64,000 nt of DNA from Rhizobium sp. G21 (GTDB lineage Bacteria; Pseudomonadota; Alphaproteobacteria; Rhizobiales; Rhizobiaceae): the NCBI RefSeq assembly GCF_014158035.1, contig NZ_JACFXW010000001.1, positions 1,054,001 through 1,118,000 on the forward strand, given 5' to 3'. This document shows, piece after piece, positions 63,621-64,000 of this stretch. Under the pieces are notes generated by a model. The model was not told the DNA's origin. It ran no database searches and saw only the letters and a list, made by a program, of their open reading frames with translations. The position numbers and the translations under genes were made by a program. How positions within the stretch are numbered: the first letter of the stretch is position 1; the number at the start of each line of letters is the position of its first letter.

Positions 63621-64000
63621 ATGACCGACACAGAACTGGAAAATACGGCGCCATTTTGGAAGACCAAGACGCTGCGCCAGATGACCGACACGGAATGGGA
63701 AAGCCTGTGCGACGGCTGCGGCCGCTGCTGTCTCAACAAGGTCGAGTTCGAAGACACCGGCGAGATCGTCTTCACCAATATCCGCTGCAAGATGCTCGAT
63801 CCGGTGAGCTGTCGCTGCATGGACTATGAAAACCGCCAGCAACATGTGCCGGATTGCATCCGACTGACCATCGAGGAGGTCGAAACCCTGCCCTGGCTGC
63901 CCCCACCTGCGGCTACCGCGTCGTGAAGGAAGGCCGTGATCTCGCCTGGTGGCACCCGCTGATCTCCGGCGACCCCGACACCGTCCACGCCGCCGGCATC
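63621..64000 (+). CDS. YcgN-family cysteine cluster protein, partial (one frameshift)
   Basis: The start of a UPF0260/YcgN protein: [40 protein letters not shown] and [20 protein letters not shown] contain the clustered cysteines thought to bind metal. One C is missing in the run at 63900-63904; beyond it [20 protein letters not shown] continues to the window edge. Function unknown. The ATG at 63621 gives the family-typical beginning; further upstream ATGs are possible. Confidence 0.88.

Overview
This 64 kb window reads as GC-rich chromosomal DNA of an alphaproteobacterium, most likely of the order Hyphomicrobiales (Rhizobiales). The evidence is the gene order ccmI-ccmE-ccmF-ccmH-degP-response regulator-histidine kinase-glnE on the minus strand (1-9964), a FeuP/FeuQ-type two-component pair with a small FeuN-like secreted protein upstream (11544-14082), and a complete set of RcGTA-like gene transfer agent (GTA) structural genes. 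The species cannot be named from sequence alone.

Left part (1-14082, almost all minus strand): partial glnE; an AbiEii-type nucleotidyltransferase pair; an OmpR/EnvZ-type two-component system next to a periplasmic DegP protease; the cytochrome c maturation operon ccmIEFH; a lipoprotein; a GNAT/small-protein pair that looks like a toxin-antitoxin (TA) module; and feuN-like/feuP/feuQ.

Middle and right part (14184-61054): a GTA-like head, tail and packaging gene set, all on the minus strand and in canonical order: g1-like, g2 terminase, g3 portal, g3.5, g4 protease, g5 capsid, g6, g7, g8, g9, g10, g10.1, g11, g12, g13, g14, g15, then a holin-like gene. Instead of being contiguous (about 14-15 kb) the set is spread over about 47 kb, because blocks of unrelated genes sit between intact structural genes. 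These blocks are: MNT/HepT, HigBA-like, LysE and FitAB (g14/g15); MazEF (g11/g12); TacAT and an MFS transporter (g8/g9); an IS4-type element inside intergenic repeats (g4/g5); a TumA-like regulator (g3.5/g4); an oxygenase and a SIR2-STAND-TPR defence-type protein (g3/g3.5); and an 18 kb block (g2/g3) with DUF1883, FkbM, two azoreductases with LysR regulators, a PAS-GGDEF-EAL protein, catalase, two exported cell-wall-type proteins, PhzF, HxlR/NmrA, GST/LysR, a duplicated Dabb gene, a GH19 lysozyme and a lipoprotein.

Right edge (61355-64000): a class A penicillin-binding protein and a partial YcgN-type cysteine-cluster gene.

About 26 single-base indels, mostly loss of one G or C in a short run, break otherwise well conserved reading frames, including catalase, ccmF and the penicillin-binding protein. 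They probably reflect consensus errors in the source assembly rather than true pseudogenes. Such genes are given their full extent and the breakpoints are stated. Two lesions are different in kind, in-frame stop codons in HepT and in the IS4 transposase, and look like real inactivation. No CRISPR array, rRNA or tRNA gene was seen.
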